A stretch of 22,598 nt of DNA from Lachnospiraceae bacterium UBA6998 (GTDB taxonomy: Bacteria; Bacillota; Clostridia; Lachnospirales; Lachnospiraceae), in NCBI GenBank assembly GCA_002448395.1, contig DJXS01000080.1, forward strand, positions 1 to 22,598, in the 5' to 3' direction. Under the pieces are notes generated by a model. That model was not told the origin of the DNA and searched no databases. It was given only the letters and a program-made list of their open reading frames with translations. Below, in pieces: positions 1-7,322 of this stretch. The translations under genes were made by a program, and so were the position numbers. The number at the start of each line of letters is the position of its first letter. Position 1 is the stretch's first letter.

Positions 1-530
1 ACGCGACCCCTCTGGGCGGCTATGTTACAGAGTACACGAATCTTGCTTCCGGCAGATTCCTGATGATTCCATACCTGGTATGGATTGCCATCCTCATCGG
101 CGCTATTTCATGGTTCATCTTCAACATGACCCGCCACGGCAAATACATGTACGCAATCGGTGCTAACCCGCAGGCAGCGGAAGTCGCCGGTGTTCCTGTT
201 AAGCTTACAATGGTCATGATCTATGCTAAGGCAGCTGCTTTCTACGGCCTGGCCGGCTTCATGCTGGGCGCTAAGTCCGGCGGCGCTTCCGTTAACCTTG
301 GTCTTGGTTACGAGATGGAAGCTATCGCAGCATGTACCATCGGCGGCGTCTCCGTTACCGGCGGACGTGGTAAAGTATCATCTGCAGTTATCGGTGTTGC
401 AGTCTTCGAATTCCTGAAAGCAGCACTGCAGTTCCTGGGCGTCAACGCGAACGCACAGTGGATCGCCCTTGGTATCATCATCTACATCGCGATCTCTCTG
501 GATATCAGAAAGTACGTGGCGAAGAAGTAA
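1..530 (+). CDS. mglC: Galactose/methylgalactoside-type ABC transporter permease, C-terminal part (MglC-like)
   Basis: The 5' end lies outside the window; the frame is open from base 3 and ends at TAA 528-530, giving about 175 C-terminal residues. This is the membrane permease of a CUT2-class (ribose/galactose/xylose) ABC importer, which passes sugar delivered by a binding protein and is powered by an MglA-type ATPase. The sequence shows hydrophobic helices, the family signature GANPQAAEVAGVPV after a short loop, and the Gly-rich TIGGVSVTGGRGKV segment typical of MglC/RbsC/XylH permeases, ending in a basic cytoplasmic tail (DIRKYVAKK). It is followed by a strong terminator, so it is probably the last gene of an mglBAC-type operon upstream. 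The sensor operon at 1171-7172, which includes an MglB-like protein, supports a galactose-type substrate. Substrate is inferred; the family is clear. Confidence 0.9.
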   Translation, partial: ATPLGGYVTEYTNLASGRFLMIPYLVWIAILIGAISWFIFNMTRHGKYMYAIGANPQAAEVAGVPVKLTMVMIYAKAAAFYGLAGFMLGAKSGGASVNLGLGYEMEAIAACTIGGVSVTGGRGKVSSAVIGVAVFEFLKAALQFLGVNANAQWIALGIIIYIAISLDIRKYVAKK

Positions 531-567
531 TATTCTTCTTTACGGATGGAATAACCGAATTTACAGG

Positions 568-597
568 CGGCCGGCTCTTTGGAGCCGGCCGTTTTTT
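568..597 (+). terminator. Rho-independent terminator of the mglC operon
   Basis: A perfect 10-bp stem, CGGCCGGCTC (568-577) with GAGCCGGCCG (582-591), closes a TTTG loop and is followed by six T (592-597). It lies 38 nt after the mglC stop codon. Confidence 0.93.
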
Positions 598-645
598 GCT
601 TTTGCGGAAGCTGAAGAGGGCTACTGGTTAGGCTTCGCAAACTTT

Positions 646-993
646 CCATCCATTTTCGGCTTGCCGTCAATTCCGATGGCGCATCAAAGCCAGCCTGGAA
701 CAAACTCTCCATCCATACCAGGCTTGTCGCCATATCCGATGGATTGCGAAAAGCTTCTTTCTATAATTCTCTCCATCCCTTTTTTGGTTCAGCTTAATCC
801 GATGGTGCATTTCACTTTAAATGCCAAAATGGGCTACATCCATATCTCAGTTCAATTAAATTCGATGGTGCATTTCACTTAAAATGCAAAATGGGCTACA
901 TCCATATTTCAGTTCAATCAAATCCGATGGTACATTTCAACTAAAATGCCAGAATAGGCACCATCCAATAACAAGTATCGCTTAATCCGATGG
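646..993. repeat. Array 1: six ~33-nt palindromic units at ~63-nt spacing
   Basis: Units lie at 646-679, 709-742, 773-805, 836-868, 898-930 and 961-993. Each begins with CCATCC or ACATCC and ends with (A)TCCGATGG; unit 4 has TTCGATGG. The unit is therefore an imperfect inverted repeat CCATC...GATGG, and start-to-start spacing is 62-64 nt. Linkers 3 to 5 are alike and carry their own small inverted repeat (ATTT...AAAT, extended to GCATTT...AAATGC in linkers 3 and 4). Linkers 1 and 2 share GC-x-AAA-GC and CTGG-ACAAAC pieces with the linkers of the array at 19715-20133, so the two arrays belong to one family. No coding frame or ribosome site fits the region. Confidence 0.85.
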
Positions 994-1057
994 AGGGGTT
1001 CAGGTATAGTCGCTTAAGCTGCCCCAACAAATTACAACCCCTCTGTGCGGCCCGGCA

Positions 1058-1087
1058 TTGCGGGCGCGCCCGCAAACGTAGTATGAT
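1058..1087 (+). promoter_or_regulatory. Possible promoter overlapped by an 18-bp perfect palindrome
   Basis: TTGCGGGCGCGCCCGCAA (1058-1075) is a perfect palindrome without a loop. Its first six bases could serve as a weak -35 (TTGCGG), with TATGAT at 1082-1087 as -10 after an 18-bp spacer. Transcription would begin near 1094 and lead into the operon at 1171. The palindrome is seen directly; the promoter and an operator role are inferred. Confidence 0.4.
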
Positions 1088-1170
1088 ATTTAGTGTTCTA
1101 TGTTCCGGGAATGAAGAAAAACGGACGAGAGAATGAGCGAAAGAAATAACAAAGAAAAGGGAGAAAACGG

Positions 1171-1476
1171 ATGGCATCAGCAATTTTTGAACATACAGGC
1201 GTCTCGATCCTAATCGGGATGGTATCGCTCTATTACGCGTACAGGGTGATGGTACTCAAGGACGTACGGGCAGTAGTAGGAAAGAACAAGCCGGAACCCA
1301 AGGACAAAGAGGGATTCTGCAGAGATACCGGGAAGCTTATTATCTTTTTTGCGATCGGGTCCTTCCTGATGGCCGGGCTGGAACTATTTAATGCGACGGT
1401 GGCTTTCGTGCAGATGGCCGCATGGGTCGTGATCTCATTTGTGCTCTGGAAAAAGGTGAATGAGAAGTACTATTGA
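1171..1476 (+). CDS. Small membrane protein of unknown function, first gene of the sugar-sensor operon
   Basis: 101 residues, preceded by a purine-rich ribosome site (AAAGGGAGAAAACGG). I do not recognise the family. Three hydrophobic segments are visible: residues ~10-27, ~54-72 and ~76-94, with a charged loop (GKNKPEPKDKEG) after the first and a basic end (KKVNEKYY). The stop lies 22 nt before the response regulator start, so the two are almost certainly co-transcribed. Its place at the head of a YesN/YesM/binding-protein operon suggests a role linked to sensing or membrane assembly of that system, but nothing in the sequence shows a function. Confidence 0.75.
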   Translation: MASAIFEHTGVSILIGMVSLYYAYRVMVLKDVRAVVGKNKPEPKDKEGFCRDTGKLIIFFAIGSFLMAGLELFNATVAFVQMAAWVVISFVLWKKVNEKYY

Positions 1477-1498
1477 GCTGCACAAGAGGATTTAACAT

Positions 1499-3094
1499 AT
1501 GAGCATGTACTCAGTGCTTATGGTGGATGACGAGGAAGATGTCGTCCGCGCTATGCAGAAGAAAATTGATTGGGAGAGTATCGGCTTCCGGATCATGGGC
1601 TATGCCCACAACGGGATCGAGGCGCTGGACCTTGCGGAGCAGGAGGCGCCGGACGTTGTTCTGACGGACATCAAGATGCCCTATATGGACGGACTGGAGC
1701 TGGCACACAATCTCAAGATCATGTATCCGGCTGTGAGGATCCTGATCTTTTCCGGCTTCGATGAATTTGAATATGCCAAAGAAGCGATCCGCCTGGAGGT
1801 AGAGGAGTATATCTTAAAGCCTGTGGACGCGGATGAGCTTCGCAGGATCTTCACGAAGATCAAAGAGTCCCTTGACCGGGAGATGGATGAGAAGAGGAAT
1901 GTGCAGAAGCTCCGGGACTACTATATGGAGAGCCTGCCGCTCCTGCAGGAGAATTTCTATTCCTCACTGGTGGAAGGAAATGTGTCGGAGACGGATTTGC
2001 CGAGATTTCTTTCGGACTATCAGATTGAGATGAAGAGTCCCGCCTACACGGCAGTAGTGGTCCATACCAGTACGACGCAGCTTCCGGAGGGGATCAGCGC
2101 AGTTCTTTTGACGGAGTCTGTGCGCCGTCTGGCGCAGGAGCATCTGGCGAATAAATGGGATGCCAGACTGTTTCCGCATGAGGGAAATATCGTTTTGCTT
2201 GCGCCGTGCAGATCACAGGAGGATGTGATGCGGATCACGGATGAAGCCGAGGCGTTCTGCCGCCTGGCCAGACATGTCAGCCAGGCTGTGGTGACCATCG
2301 GGATCGGTAAGATCTGCAGAAATCTGTCAGAGATTCCGGAGTCCTACCGAGGCGCGAGAGAAGCGGTCTCCTACAGGTCGCTGTACGGCGCCGGCAAGGC
2401 GATCAATATAGGCGAGATCGCGCCCGGTGAAGAGCGCGCAACGGACAACTCGCAGAAGAAGCTTCTTGCTCTGTTCAAAGCAGTGAAGATGAGTACTCCC
2501 GAGACTGTGAGGCGGGAAGCGGACGCTTACGTGCAGGAGATGGTCGGAGGAGGCGTGTCTCTTAGTATGCACAGATTTATGGTAATGGAGCTTGTCAGTT
2601 CTCTTTACCGCTTTGCTGTCAGCAACAGGATCGACACGGATCCGATCTTCGGGGAGGATGAGCGGCTCTTTAGAAATGTGACCAACATGGATTCCAAACA
2701 GCTTGAGGACTGGCTCTGCAAGGTGTCTCTCATGATGCAGGAGCAGATGCAGAGCAACAGGGCCGACGGCGCGCAGACATTTGTGTCCAAGGCCGTAGAT
2801 TATGTGCGCGATAATTACAGCGATCAGGAGCTGACGATCGATAAGATCTGCGGAATTCTGGGAGTCAGCGCGGCGTATTTCTCTACTATGTTCAAAAAAG
2901 AGACGGGAAAGACTTTTATCGCCTACCTCACGGATTACCGTATGGAGCAGGCTGTGCAGAGGCTGATCGGGCGGGATGAGAAGACCTATGTGATCGCTGC
3001 CCAGGTGGGTTATGCGGATCCCGCTTACTTCAGCTATGTGTTTAAGAAGAAGTTCGGCGTCTCGCCGTCCCGCTATCGCACGGAGAGAAAATAG
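1499..3094 (+). CDS. YesN-type response regulator, receiver plus AraC-family DNA-binding domain
   Basis: 531 residues. The receiver domain (about 1-120) has the acidic pocket D10/D11, phosphoacceptor D57 in LTDIKMP, S85 and the conserved lysine K107 in YILKP. A central linker of about 300 residues follows. The last ~100 residues are an AraC-type double helix-turn-helix (IDKICGILGVSAAYFSTMFK, then IAAQVGYADPAYFSYVFKKK and the end motif FGVSPSRYR). Regulators of this type are phosphorylated by YesM/LytS-type kinases and activate sugar transport genes. The start ATG follows AAGAGGA at good spacing. The kinase gene begins 45 nt after the stop. The adjacent mgl transporter is the likely target, by inference from position. 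Confidence 0.93.
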   Translation: MSMYSVLMVDDEEDVVRAMQKKIDWESIGFRIMGYAHNGIEALDLAEQEAPDVVLTDIKMPYMDGLELAHNLKIMYPAVRILIFSGFDEFEYAKEAIRLEVEEYILKPVDADELRRIFTKIKESLDREMDEKRNVQKLRDYYMESLPLLQENFYSSLVEGNVSETDLPRFLSDYQIEMKSPAYTAVVVHTSTTQLPEGISAVLLTESVRRLAQEHLANKWDARLFPHEGNIVLLAPCRSQEDVMRITDEAEAFCRLARHVSQAVVTIGIGKICRNLSEIPESYRGAREAVSYRSLYGAGKAINIGEIAPGEERATDNSQKKLLALFKAVKMSTPETVRREADAYVQEMVGGGVSLSMHRFMVMELVSSLYRFAVSNRIDTDPIFGEDERLFRNVTNMDSKQLEDWLCKVSLMMQEQMQSNRADGAQTFVSKAVDYVRDNYSDQELTIDKICGILGVSAAYFSTMFKKETGKTFIAYLTDYRMEQAVQRLIGRDEKTYVIAAQVGYADPAYFSYVFKKKFGVSPSRYRTERK

Positions 3095-3139
3095 TTTTGG
3101 ATGTTTTGACATCCAGATGCCGAACGGAGAGATAATAAC

Positions 3140-5026
3140 GTGGAATTTGACAGGGAGAACCCGGAAAAAGTCAATAGCGGATTTTCGAAATGGATCGGAC
3201 AGACAATGGAAAAGGCAGGCAGGCGGGGAATCCAGTTTACGGTGCTTGTTTCCTTTACGGTCGTCTCGGTCTTTATTATGGTGCTGCTCGGATTTTCCCT
3301 GTATCAGCGGTTCACGCTGCGCACCCGGGCAATGATGACAGAGAGCATGGAGCAGCTGATGTCCCAGACAGAGGCTAACTTTGAGGACTACCTGACATCG
3401 ATGCGCAGAGTCAGCGACGCCATGTATTATGACACCATCAAGGATAAAGACATGGCCTTGGACAGTCTTGACAGCGAAATGTCCCTTCTGTATGAGGCCA
3501 ATAAGGACAACCTGATCAGTTTTGCCCTGTTTAAGAGGGACGGAAGCCTTGTCTGCGCGGCGCCTGTCTCAACAATGAAAGAAGGAATGGACGTGCGCTG
3601 GCAGCCCTGGTTCAAACTGGCGATGGACAGGCCGGAAAACCTTCACTTCTCGACGCCGCATGTGCAGAATATTTTCAACGCTTCATCTTTCCGCTATTAC
3701 TGGGTCATTTCGCTCAGCCGGATCGTAGAACTGACTTACAGCGGAGTGCCTGTCAGGGGAGTCCTGCTCGTCGACATGAACTACAACACGATCGAGGAGA
3801 TGATGGACCGAGTCAACGGGAGCAGCTCCTATCAATATTTTTACCTGTGCGACAGCAACGGAGAGCTGATCTATCATCCCAGGATGATCCAGATCGGCGT
3901 GGAAAAGTACAAGGAGAACAACCTTGCCGCTTCTGATTACGAAGACGGACTGCACGAAGAGATCTTTGAGGGCGAGCGCCGGATGGTAGTTGTCAAGACG
4001 ATCAGTTATACGGGATGGAAACTGGTCGGTGTCATTCCTATGAGCGGCTTCAGGCTGGGCACGGTCAGTACGCAGCTTTTCACATTTCTGGTTCTGCTCG
4101 TGACGATCCTGGCTCTTCTTCTGATCAACCGCCTTGTGACCAATCGGATCACAAGCCCGATCCTGCGCCTGAACCGCTCTATCCAAAATATGGACGGAGG
4201 CCGGGTCGATCCCGACAAGGTGTATATCGGCGGACCTGCGGAAGTAGAAAACCTGGGGCGGAGCATGCAGGGGAGCCTGCGGCAGGTAAATGAACTGATG
4301 GATGATGTCGTCCGGGAGCAGGAGGAGCGCCGCAGGACAGAGCTGGACGCTCTGCAGTCGCAGATCAATCCTCACTTCCTTTACAACACTCTCGATTCCA
4401 TTGTCTGGATGATCGAAGGCGAGAGAAATGCGGACGCTGTGTTTATGGTGACGCAGCTGGCGAGTCTTTTCCGTGTCAGTCTCAGCAAGGGCAGGACGGT
4501 GATCAGTATCAAGGATGAGCTCGTTCACGCCCGCAACTATATGAATATTCAGAAGGTTCGCTATAAGGACGCTTTTGAGGTGAGGTGGGATATTCAGGAT
4601 GAGATCCTGAACTACTGCACGGTGAAACTGATCCTGCAGCCGATCCTGGAGAACGCGATCTACTACGGCGTAGACGCGCTCGGTGACGAAGGAGAGATCG
4701 TCGTCAGCGGAAGAAAAGAAGGAGACGATATTTTGATATCTGTGCGGGACAACGGTCTCGGTATGCCGCAGGAGAAAGTTGACCAGATCCTGTCGGATGA
4801 AGAACACGAGGAGAGAGCGCACAGACACGGATCGGGAGTGGGACTGATCAATGTGCACAAGAGGATCATGCTCAGATTTGGCCCGGAGTACGGACTCAGG
4901 ATAGAGAGCGAGCCCGACGAAGGGACAGAGGTTACGATCAGGATTCCCGCGGTTCCCTATACAGAAGAGAACCGCAAGGCCCTGGAGCACGGGAAATGGA
5001 CAGGGGAGGTGCAGGATGAAAAATAA
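3140..5026 (+). CDS. YesM-type sensor histidine kinase (GTG start)
   Basis: 628 residues, starting at GTG with GGAGAG nine bases upstream; an in-frame ATG at 3206 is possible but has a poorer ribosome site. Order of parts: TM1 ~32-54, a large extracellular region of about 250 residues that looks like a double Cache sensor, TM2 ~313-333, a HAMP linker to about 386, then the His_kinase domain with H412 in QINPHFLYNTLDS and an HATPase domain with N505 (LENAIYYG), D537 (DNGLGMP) and GSGVGLINVHKR. It should autophosphorylate and pass phosphate to the YesN-type regulator encoded just upstream. The 3' end overlaps the next gene by 11 nt, which implies translational coupling to the binding-protein-like partner and suggests a three-component sensor. 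Confidence 0.93.
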   Translation: MEFDRENPEKVNSGFSKWIGQTMEKAGRRGIQFTVLVSFTVVSVFIMVLLGFSLYQRFTLRTRAMMTESMEQLMSQTEANFEDYLTSMRRVSDAMYYDTIKDKDMALDSLDSEMSLLYEANKDNLISFALFKRDGSLVCAAPVSTMKEGMDVRWQPWFKLAMDRPENLHFSTPHVQNIFNASSFRYYWVISLSRIVELTYSGVPVRGVLLVDMNYNTIEEMMDRVNGSSSYQYFYLCDSNGELIYHPRMIQIGVEKYKENNLAASDYEDGLHEEIFEGERRMVVVKTISYTGWKLVGVIPMSGFRLGTVSTQLFTFLVLLVTILALLLINRLVTNRITSPILRLNRSIQNMDGGRVDPDKVYIGGPAEVENLGRSMQGSLRQVNELMDDVVREQEERRRTELDALQSQINPHFLYNTLDSIVWMIEGERNADAVFMVTQLASLFRVSLSKGRTVISIKDELVHARNYMNIQKVRYKDAFEVRWDIQDEILNYCTVKLILQPILENAIYYGVDALGDEGEIVVSGRKEGDDILISVRDNGLGMPQEKVDQILSDEEHEERAHRHGSGVGLINVHKRIMLRFGPEYGLRIESEPDEGTEVTIRIPAVPYTEENRKALEHGKWTGEVQDEK

Positions 5027-5987
5027 AAGGCTCTTCCCGGCACTGGTGCTGGCCCTCGTTGCAATGATTCTGGCAGTGATCGGTTTCATGGTCTGGGAGA
5101 GCGGAAATACCGCGAATCTGCGGCAGATCCATGTGATCATAGAAAACAGCAATGACAACCGATGGGTTCAGTTTATCGAAGGGATGAAGCAGGCAGCGGA
5201 GGATCAGGAAGTCATTCTGACTATCGTTCCCACCGGACACATAGAAACTCTTTCTGAAGAAGAGGCGATCGTCGAGAGAGCGATCGCGAACGGATCGGAC
5301 GGAGTGATCATCCAGCTCTGTTCGAGTATAGGTGCGGCTAATACGCTGGAGAAACTCAGTGACAGGACAAATATAGAACTGGTGGATGAAAATGCTTATG
5401 AGGTCATGAGCAACGTAGTGGGAGTTGTAAGTCCTGACCACAGGGCTATTGGAGAGACGATTGCACAGGAAACCGCGGTATACGCGTCGAAACCTTTGGA
5501 AAACTGCGTTATTGGCGTTATTCGGGGCAGTTCCGCCCTGAGCTCCATGGAGCAGAGAATGGAAGGCTTTGAGCAGGCTTTGGAGGGACTCGGCGGTAAA
5601 ACGGCCTGGGTCCTGGAACATACGGGGGACGCTAAAGTCGTAAAGGAACAGCTCGCTGAGCGTGAGGCACCGGATATTCTGGTGGCATTGGACAACACCG
5701 GGCTGGAAGCAGCGGGGGAATATGCCTCATCTCAGGAAAAAGGGATGACAGTGATCGGCACCGGGACCTCCACAAAGTCGATCTATTATCTCGACAGCGG
5801 CATCGTACGGAGCCTGGTAGTGCCTGAGGACTATATGATGGGCTATCAGAGTGTCTCGGACCTGGCGGACTACATTCACAGAAACCGTTTCCTGCCGCTG
5901 GTGAGGACGATCGCCCACAGAACGATCCACAAAGATACTCTGTTCGCGGAGGAGAATCAGGAGATTCTTTTCCCGGTGCAGAGGTGA
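5016..5987 (+). CDS. Membrane-anchored periplasmic-binding-protein-like sugar sensor
   Basis: 323 residues; the start overlaps the kinase gene by 11 nt and is preceded by GGGGAGG. An N-terminal hydrophobic segment (residues ~7-26) lacks a lipobox cysteine, so it is probably an uncleaved anchor with the rest outside the cell. The remainder is a type I periplasmic binding fold of the Peripla_BP_4/ribose-galactose group: the start of lobe 1 in IHVIIENSNDNRWVQFIEGM, then ANGSDGVIIQ, VIGVIRGSSALSSMEQRMEGF, and a hinge-like region GMTVIGTGTSTKSIYYLDSG. Known relatives by arrangement are XylFII-like proteins that sit with LytS/YesN and report extracellular sugar to the kinase. That role is inferred from gene order. 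It could instead be a transport binding protein, but the anchor and the overlap with the kinase argue for sensing. Confidence 0.85.
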   Translation: MKNKRLFPALVLALVAMILAVIGFMVWESGNTANLRQIHVIIENSNDNRWVQFIEGMKQAAEDQEVILTIVPTGHIETLSEEEAIVERAIANGSDGVIIQLCSSIGAANTLEKLSDRTNIELVDENAYEVMSNVVGVVSPDHRAIGETIAQETAVYASKPLENCVIGVIRGSSALSSMEQRMEGFEQALEGLGGKTAWVLEHTGDAKVVKEQLAEREAPDILVALDNTGLEAAGEYASSQEKGMTVIGTGTSTKSIYYLDSGIVRSLVVPEDYMMGYQSVSDLADYIHRNRFLPLVRTIAHRTIHKDTLFAEENQEILFPVQR

Positions 5988-6083
5988 GGCAGTGAGCCCC
6001 CGCTGAGTGATCGAGGCGTGAGGGAGCGGGGCGTGAGGGATCGAGGCGGAAAAACGGGTTAAGGACATGGGAAGGTGCAGGAG

Positions 6084-7172
6084 ATGGTCACAAAGATGAG
6101 AAAAAGCGGAAAGCCCGCGCGGATAAGGCGTGCGGCAGCCATACTGGCAGCGGTTCTGGGAACTGCGGCAATTGTCTCCGGATGCGGGGGCACGAGTCCC
6201 AAGAAAGGGGACGGCTCCGTGAGGATCGGCGTCAGTCTCTACGACCAGTATGACACATTTATTTCGGAACTCATGGCCTCCTTTAACAGCTATGTGGACA
6301 GCAGGAAGTCGGAGGGCGTGGAGATGGCCACGATCGTCCAGGACGCATCGAGGTCCCAGCCGGCGCAGAACGAGGATGTCGCGGAAATGATCGAAAACGG
6401 CTGCAATGTGCTCTGCGTCAACCTGGTGGACCGGACGGCGCCTACAGAGATCATTGATAACGCAAGAAAGAACGATATTCCGGTCATCTTTTTCAACAGG
6501 GAACTGGTGGAAGAGGATCTGATGCAGTGGGACAAGCTCTATTATGTCGGAGCGGACGCGTTTCAGTCGGGTATCCTGCAGGGCGAAATGGCCACGGAGT
6601 ACTTTAAGGAACATCCCGAGGCGGACAGAAACGGTGACGGTAGTATCCAGTATGTCGTGCTGGAGGGCGAAGCCGGTCATCAGGATGCGATCATCAGGAC
6701 AGAGTACTCGGTGGACACTATGATCTCAAACGGGATTTTGCTGGACAAGGTCGGCTATGCGATCGCCAACTGGAACCGCGCCCAGGCCAGGAGCAAGATG
6801 GAGCAGCTCATCGACGGAAACGGAAGCAGTATCGAACTGGTACTGGCCAACAACGACGATATGGCGCTTGGCGCCATAGAGGCCTATCAGGGCAAAGGAA
6901 TTCCCGCGGAAGAGTGGCCTGCCATCTTCGGGATCGACGGGACTGACGCCGGGCTTGAGGCTGTGATCGCCGGAACCATGACAGGTACGATCTACAACGA
7001 CAAGGACGGACAGGCCCGGGCGATGGAGACACTGGCGTATACGCTGGCTTCCGGCGGTTCGCTGGAGAACATGCAGCTGCCCGACGGCGTAGAGATACAG
7101 GACAACAAGTACATCCGCCTTCCCTACGAAAAAGTGGACCGGCAGAAGGCTGAGGAGTACTTGTCAAAATAG
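6084..7172 (+). CDS. mglB: Galactose-binding lipoprotein, MglB-like
   Basis: 362 residues from ATG 6084 (GGGAAGG upstream); a GTG at 6075 or ATG at 6096 are alternatives. The N-terminus is basic, then hydrophobic, ending in a lipobox-like AAIVSGC with Cys34 as the likely lipidated residue. The mature protein matches the E. coli galactose-binding protein pattern: DRNGDGSIQ resembles its calcium-binding loop, followed by GEAGHQDAIIRTEY, then LANNDDMALGAIEAYQ and FGIDGTDAGLEAVIAGTMTGTI with NDKDGQARAME. It should bind galactose or glucose outside the membrane and deliver it to an MglC-type permease. It is the last gene of the sensor operon, 96 nt after the anchored sensor, and could be a second binding protein for the transporter or a ligand donor for the sensor. 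Confidence 0.88.
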   Translation: MVTKMRKSGKPARIRRAAAILAAVLGTAAIVSGCGGTSPKKGDGSVRIGVSLYDQYDTFISELMASFNSYVDSRKSEGVEMATIVQDASRSQPAQNEDVAEMIENGCNVLCVNLVDRTAPTEIIDNARKNDIPVIFFNRELVEEDLMQWDKLYYVGADAFQSGILQGEMATEYFKEHPEADRNGDGSIQYVVLEGEAGHQDAIIRTEYSVDTMISNGILLDKVGYAIANWNRAQARSKMEQLIDGNGSSIELVLANNDDMALGAIEAYQGKGIPAEEWPAIFGIDGTDAGLEAVIAGTMTGTIYNDKDGQARAMETLAYTLASGGSLENMQLPDGVEIQDNKYIRLPYEKVDRQKAEEYLSK

Positions 7173-7229
7173 GGATAAAAGAGGTACAAATCGCCATATA
7201 AAGGGGGCGCTGACTGGCCCCTCACTCGA

Positions 7230-7258
7230 TTGAAACCGTTTCCTTTTGGGATTATAAT
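7230..7258 (+). promoter_or_regulatory. Sigma-A type promoter for the DUF3048 gene
   Basis: TTGAAA (7230-7235), a 17-bp spacer, then TATAAT (7253-7258). This is one base off consensus overall and lies 65 nt before the start codon. Confidence 0.75.
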
Positions 7259-7259
7259 A

Positions 7260-7292
7260 GGTTTCTGCGCAGCCGGAGGCTGTGCGGAAACC
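7260..7292 (+). terminator. Hairpin overlapping the DUF3048 transcription start, possible terminator of the upstream operon
   Basis: GGTTTC-T-GCGCAGCC (7260-7274) pairs with GGCTGTGC-G-GAAACC (7278-7292) around a GGA loop, with one G-U pair and one internal mismatch. TGTTATTTTATT follows. It could end read-through from the mgl sensor operon. Because the promoter's expected start is near 7265, transcripts from that promoter would carry only a broken hairpin. Confidence 0.5.
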
Positions 7293-7322
7293 TGTTATTT
7301 TATTCAGGAAAGGAAGTTGAAA

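Noticed and set aside
646..993. CRISPR array
   Set aside because: The repeated units are palindromic and imperfect, linkers 3-5 are alike rather than unique, and no cas gene is in the window.
3683..5158. Long minus-strand frame opposite the histidine kinase
   Set aside because: It is antisense to a gene with clear kinase motifs, has no recognisable domain and arises from codon bias.
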